This document shows, one piece after another, positions 6,830 through 7,621 of a stretch of 7,621 nucleotides of DNA (position 1 is its first letter; the number at the start of each line of letters is the position of its first letter). Origin of the DNA: Alcaligenaceae bacterium (GTDB taxonomy: Bacteria > Pseudomonadota > Gammaproteobacteria > Burkholderiales > Burkholderiaceae_B); NCBI GenBank assembly GCA_012511095.1, contig JAAZGT010000296.1, forward strand, positions 1 through 7,621, read 5' to 3'. Made by a program: the position numbers and the translations under genes. Under the pieces are notes generated by a model. That model did no database searches, was not told the origin of the DNA, and saw nothing but the letters and a program-made list of their open reading frames with translations.

Positions 6830-7494
6830 TAGTCCTGTTCATTGGTTGGTGCTACAGTTTTGCGACGGGCTCGTGCTTTGGCAAGTGCCGCAGCAATAGC
6901 CATTTGTTTTGGATCTTGTGTTGCTGTAGCATCGATTTTTTCTGTGGTGTCTACTTGATTTTTATTGAGGGTGCGTTCGGCAGCTGTTGCTAAACGTTGC
7001 AACTCCTTTTCTTTTTGCTTTTGTAAACGAGCTTCACGCGCTTGATAGTTTTTCCATGCTTTATCAGCATCGCTATCAAGCCATTCACGATTAGCCGGAA
7101 TCATTTCTATGCAGTCGACTGGGCAAGGTGCTATGCAGAGTTCACAGCCTGTGCAGCGGTCGGCAATGATGGTGTGCATAAATTTATTAGCGCCCATAAT
7201 AGCGTCAACTGGACAGGCTTGTATGCAAAGTGTACAGCCTATGCAGTGACGCTCTTCAATAATAGCGAGCTGTAAGGGCGTATGTTCACCACAGTCTTCG
7301 GTATTAAGAGGTAGGGTGGGGCGATTTAAGAGTTTAGCAAGCGTGGCTATCCCCTTATCGCCGCCAGGAGGGCAGCGGTTAATCTGTTCACCATCGGCTA
7401 TCGCTTGCGCGTAGGGAAGGCAACCATCATAACCGCATTTAGTGCACTGCGTTTGCGGCAAAACAGAATGAATTTTTTCTACTAAAGGATTCAT
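6829..7494 (-). CDS. rnfB: Soluble RnfB-like 2x[4Fe-4S] ferredoxin
   Basis: A 221-residue iron-sulfur electron carrier related to the B subunit of Rnf/Rsx complexes. It has three cluster-binding regions: an Fe-S domain with C17, C20, C25 and C41 (C-T-K-C-G-Y-D-G-C then R-C-P-P-G-G), and a bacterial ferredoxin pair with C84, C87, C90, C94 and C114, C117, C120, C124, each in C-x2-C-x2-C-x3-C-P form. Unlike membrane RnfB, it has no N-terminal hydrophobic anchor and begins directly with MNPLVEKIHSVLPQ. The last 75 or so residues are charged and probably helical (about 144-175), ending in an Ala/Arg/Lys stretch. No other rnf gene is present, so this is probably the stand-alone version known in Burkholderiales (from memory), with unknown redox partners. 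It overlaps nth by one base and starts 19 bases after the preceding gene. No strong ribosome site precedes its ATG. Confidence 0.88.
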   Translation of the reverse strand: MNPLVEKIHSVLPQTQCTKCGYDGCLPYAQAIADGEQINRCPPGGDKGIATLAKLLNRPTLPLNTEDCGEHTPLQLAIIEERHCIGCTLCIQACPVDAIMGANKFMHTIIADRCTGCELCIAPCPVDCIEMIPANREWLDSDADKAWKNYQAREARLQKQKEKELQRLATAAERTLNKNQVDTTEKIDATATQDPKQMAIAAALAKARARRKTVAPTNEQD

Positions 7495-7513
7495 TGTTTT
7501 GTAAACGTATGCT

Positions 7514-7621
7514 CTAGCGTCTAGTTCTTTTGCGAGATGCTTTTCTAGCTCGTGCAGTAGTAGACTTTTTAGCGGCTGTAGCGACAGTTTTTTTAGCTAC
7601 AGCTTTTGTTTCTACTTCGGC
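7514..7621 (-). CDS. C-terminal end of a Lys/Ala/Arg-rich basic protein, partial
   Basis: The last 35 codons and TAG stop of a gene entering from the right edge. The other two minus-strand frames hit stop codons almost at once, so this is the only frame open across the segment. The peptide is strongly basic and rich in Lys, Ala, Arg and Thr (for example AKKTVATAAKKS, ending KRTRR), typical of disordered nucleic-acid-binding tails. Histone H1-like proteins, AlgP-like regulators and PhaM-type granule proteins carry similar tails, but which one applies cannot be decided from this fragment. It ends 19 bases before the RnfB-like ferredoxin on the same strand, so it probably belongs to the same operon. 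Its composition resembles the tail of Nth two genes downstream. Confidence 0.65.
   Translation of the reverse strand, partial: AEVETKAVAKKTVATAAKKSTTARARKASRKRTRR

Noticed and set aside
7042..7275. Plus-strand open frame across the RnfB-like gene
   Set aside because: It is antisense to the ferredoxin cysteine motifs and shows no features of its own.
6098..7621. A complete Rnf/Rsx electron transport operon
   Set aside because: Only a soluble RnfB-like gene is seen; its downstream neighbours on the minus strand are nth and a phosphoesterase, and the gene upstream ends in a basic tail not expected of Rnf subunits.
1..7621. A new defence, mobile or CRISPR system
   Set aside because: No repeat-spacer array, transposase, integrase, toxin-antitoxin pair or defence-like domain is visible; the genes are housekeeping or common accessory types.

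Overview
The window looks like ordinary chromosome from a Gram-negative proteobacterium. My best guess is a low-GC member of Burkholderiales (Alcaligenaceae-like). That guess rests on three things: a clpS-clpA pair beside an exported DUF192 gene, a soluble RnfB-like ferredoxin overlapping nth, and a stand-alone periplasmic binding protein of the branched-chain amino acid type. The assignment is from remembered gene order and protein resemblance, not from a search. No RNA gene, insertion sequence, phage gene or CRISPR array was found, and no stretch longer than about 170 bases lacks a gene.

Left part (1-751, minus strand): an exported DUF192 protein is followed by a lipoprotein whose 3' end lies outside the window. 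A 171-base divergent gap (752-922) separates them from clpS and probably holds promoters for both directions. Middle (923-3672, plus strand): clpS and clpA form a two-gene unit ended by a strong intrinsic terminator. ClpS delivers proteins with destabilising N-termini, and ClpA unfolds and feeds them to ClpP, which is not in this window. Next (3742-4887, plus strand) is a monocistronic solute-binding protein gene.

Right part (4897-7621, minus strand): this reads leftward as a tightly packed operon. It starts with the end of a Lys/Ala/Arg-rich protein, then a soluble RnfB-like 2x[4Fe-4S] ferredoxin, then endonuclease III (nth, overlapping by one base), then a membrane-anchored calcineurin-like phosphoesterase. 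The last gene begins with GTG directly behind a Shine-Dalgarno sequence that abuts the nth stop. The convergent ends at about 4866-4899 share a perfect 12-bp inverted repeat.

There is no clear new multi-gene system. The most interesting details are a ClpS whose N-degron gatekeeper methionine is replaced by threonine, an Nth with a histone-H1-like KKxx tail, a second basic tail in the same operon, and the shared hairpin at the convergent stop codons.
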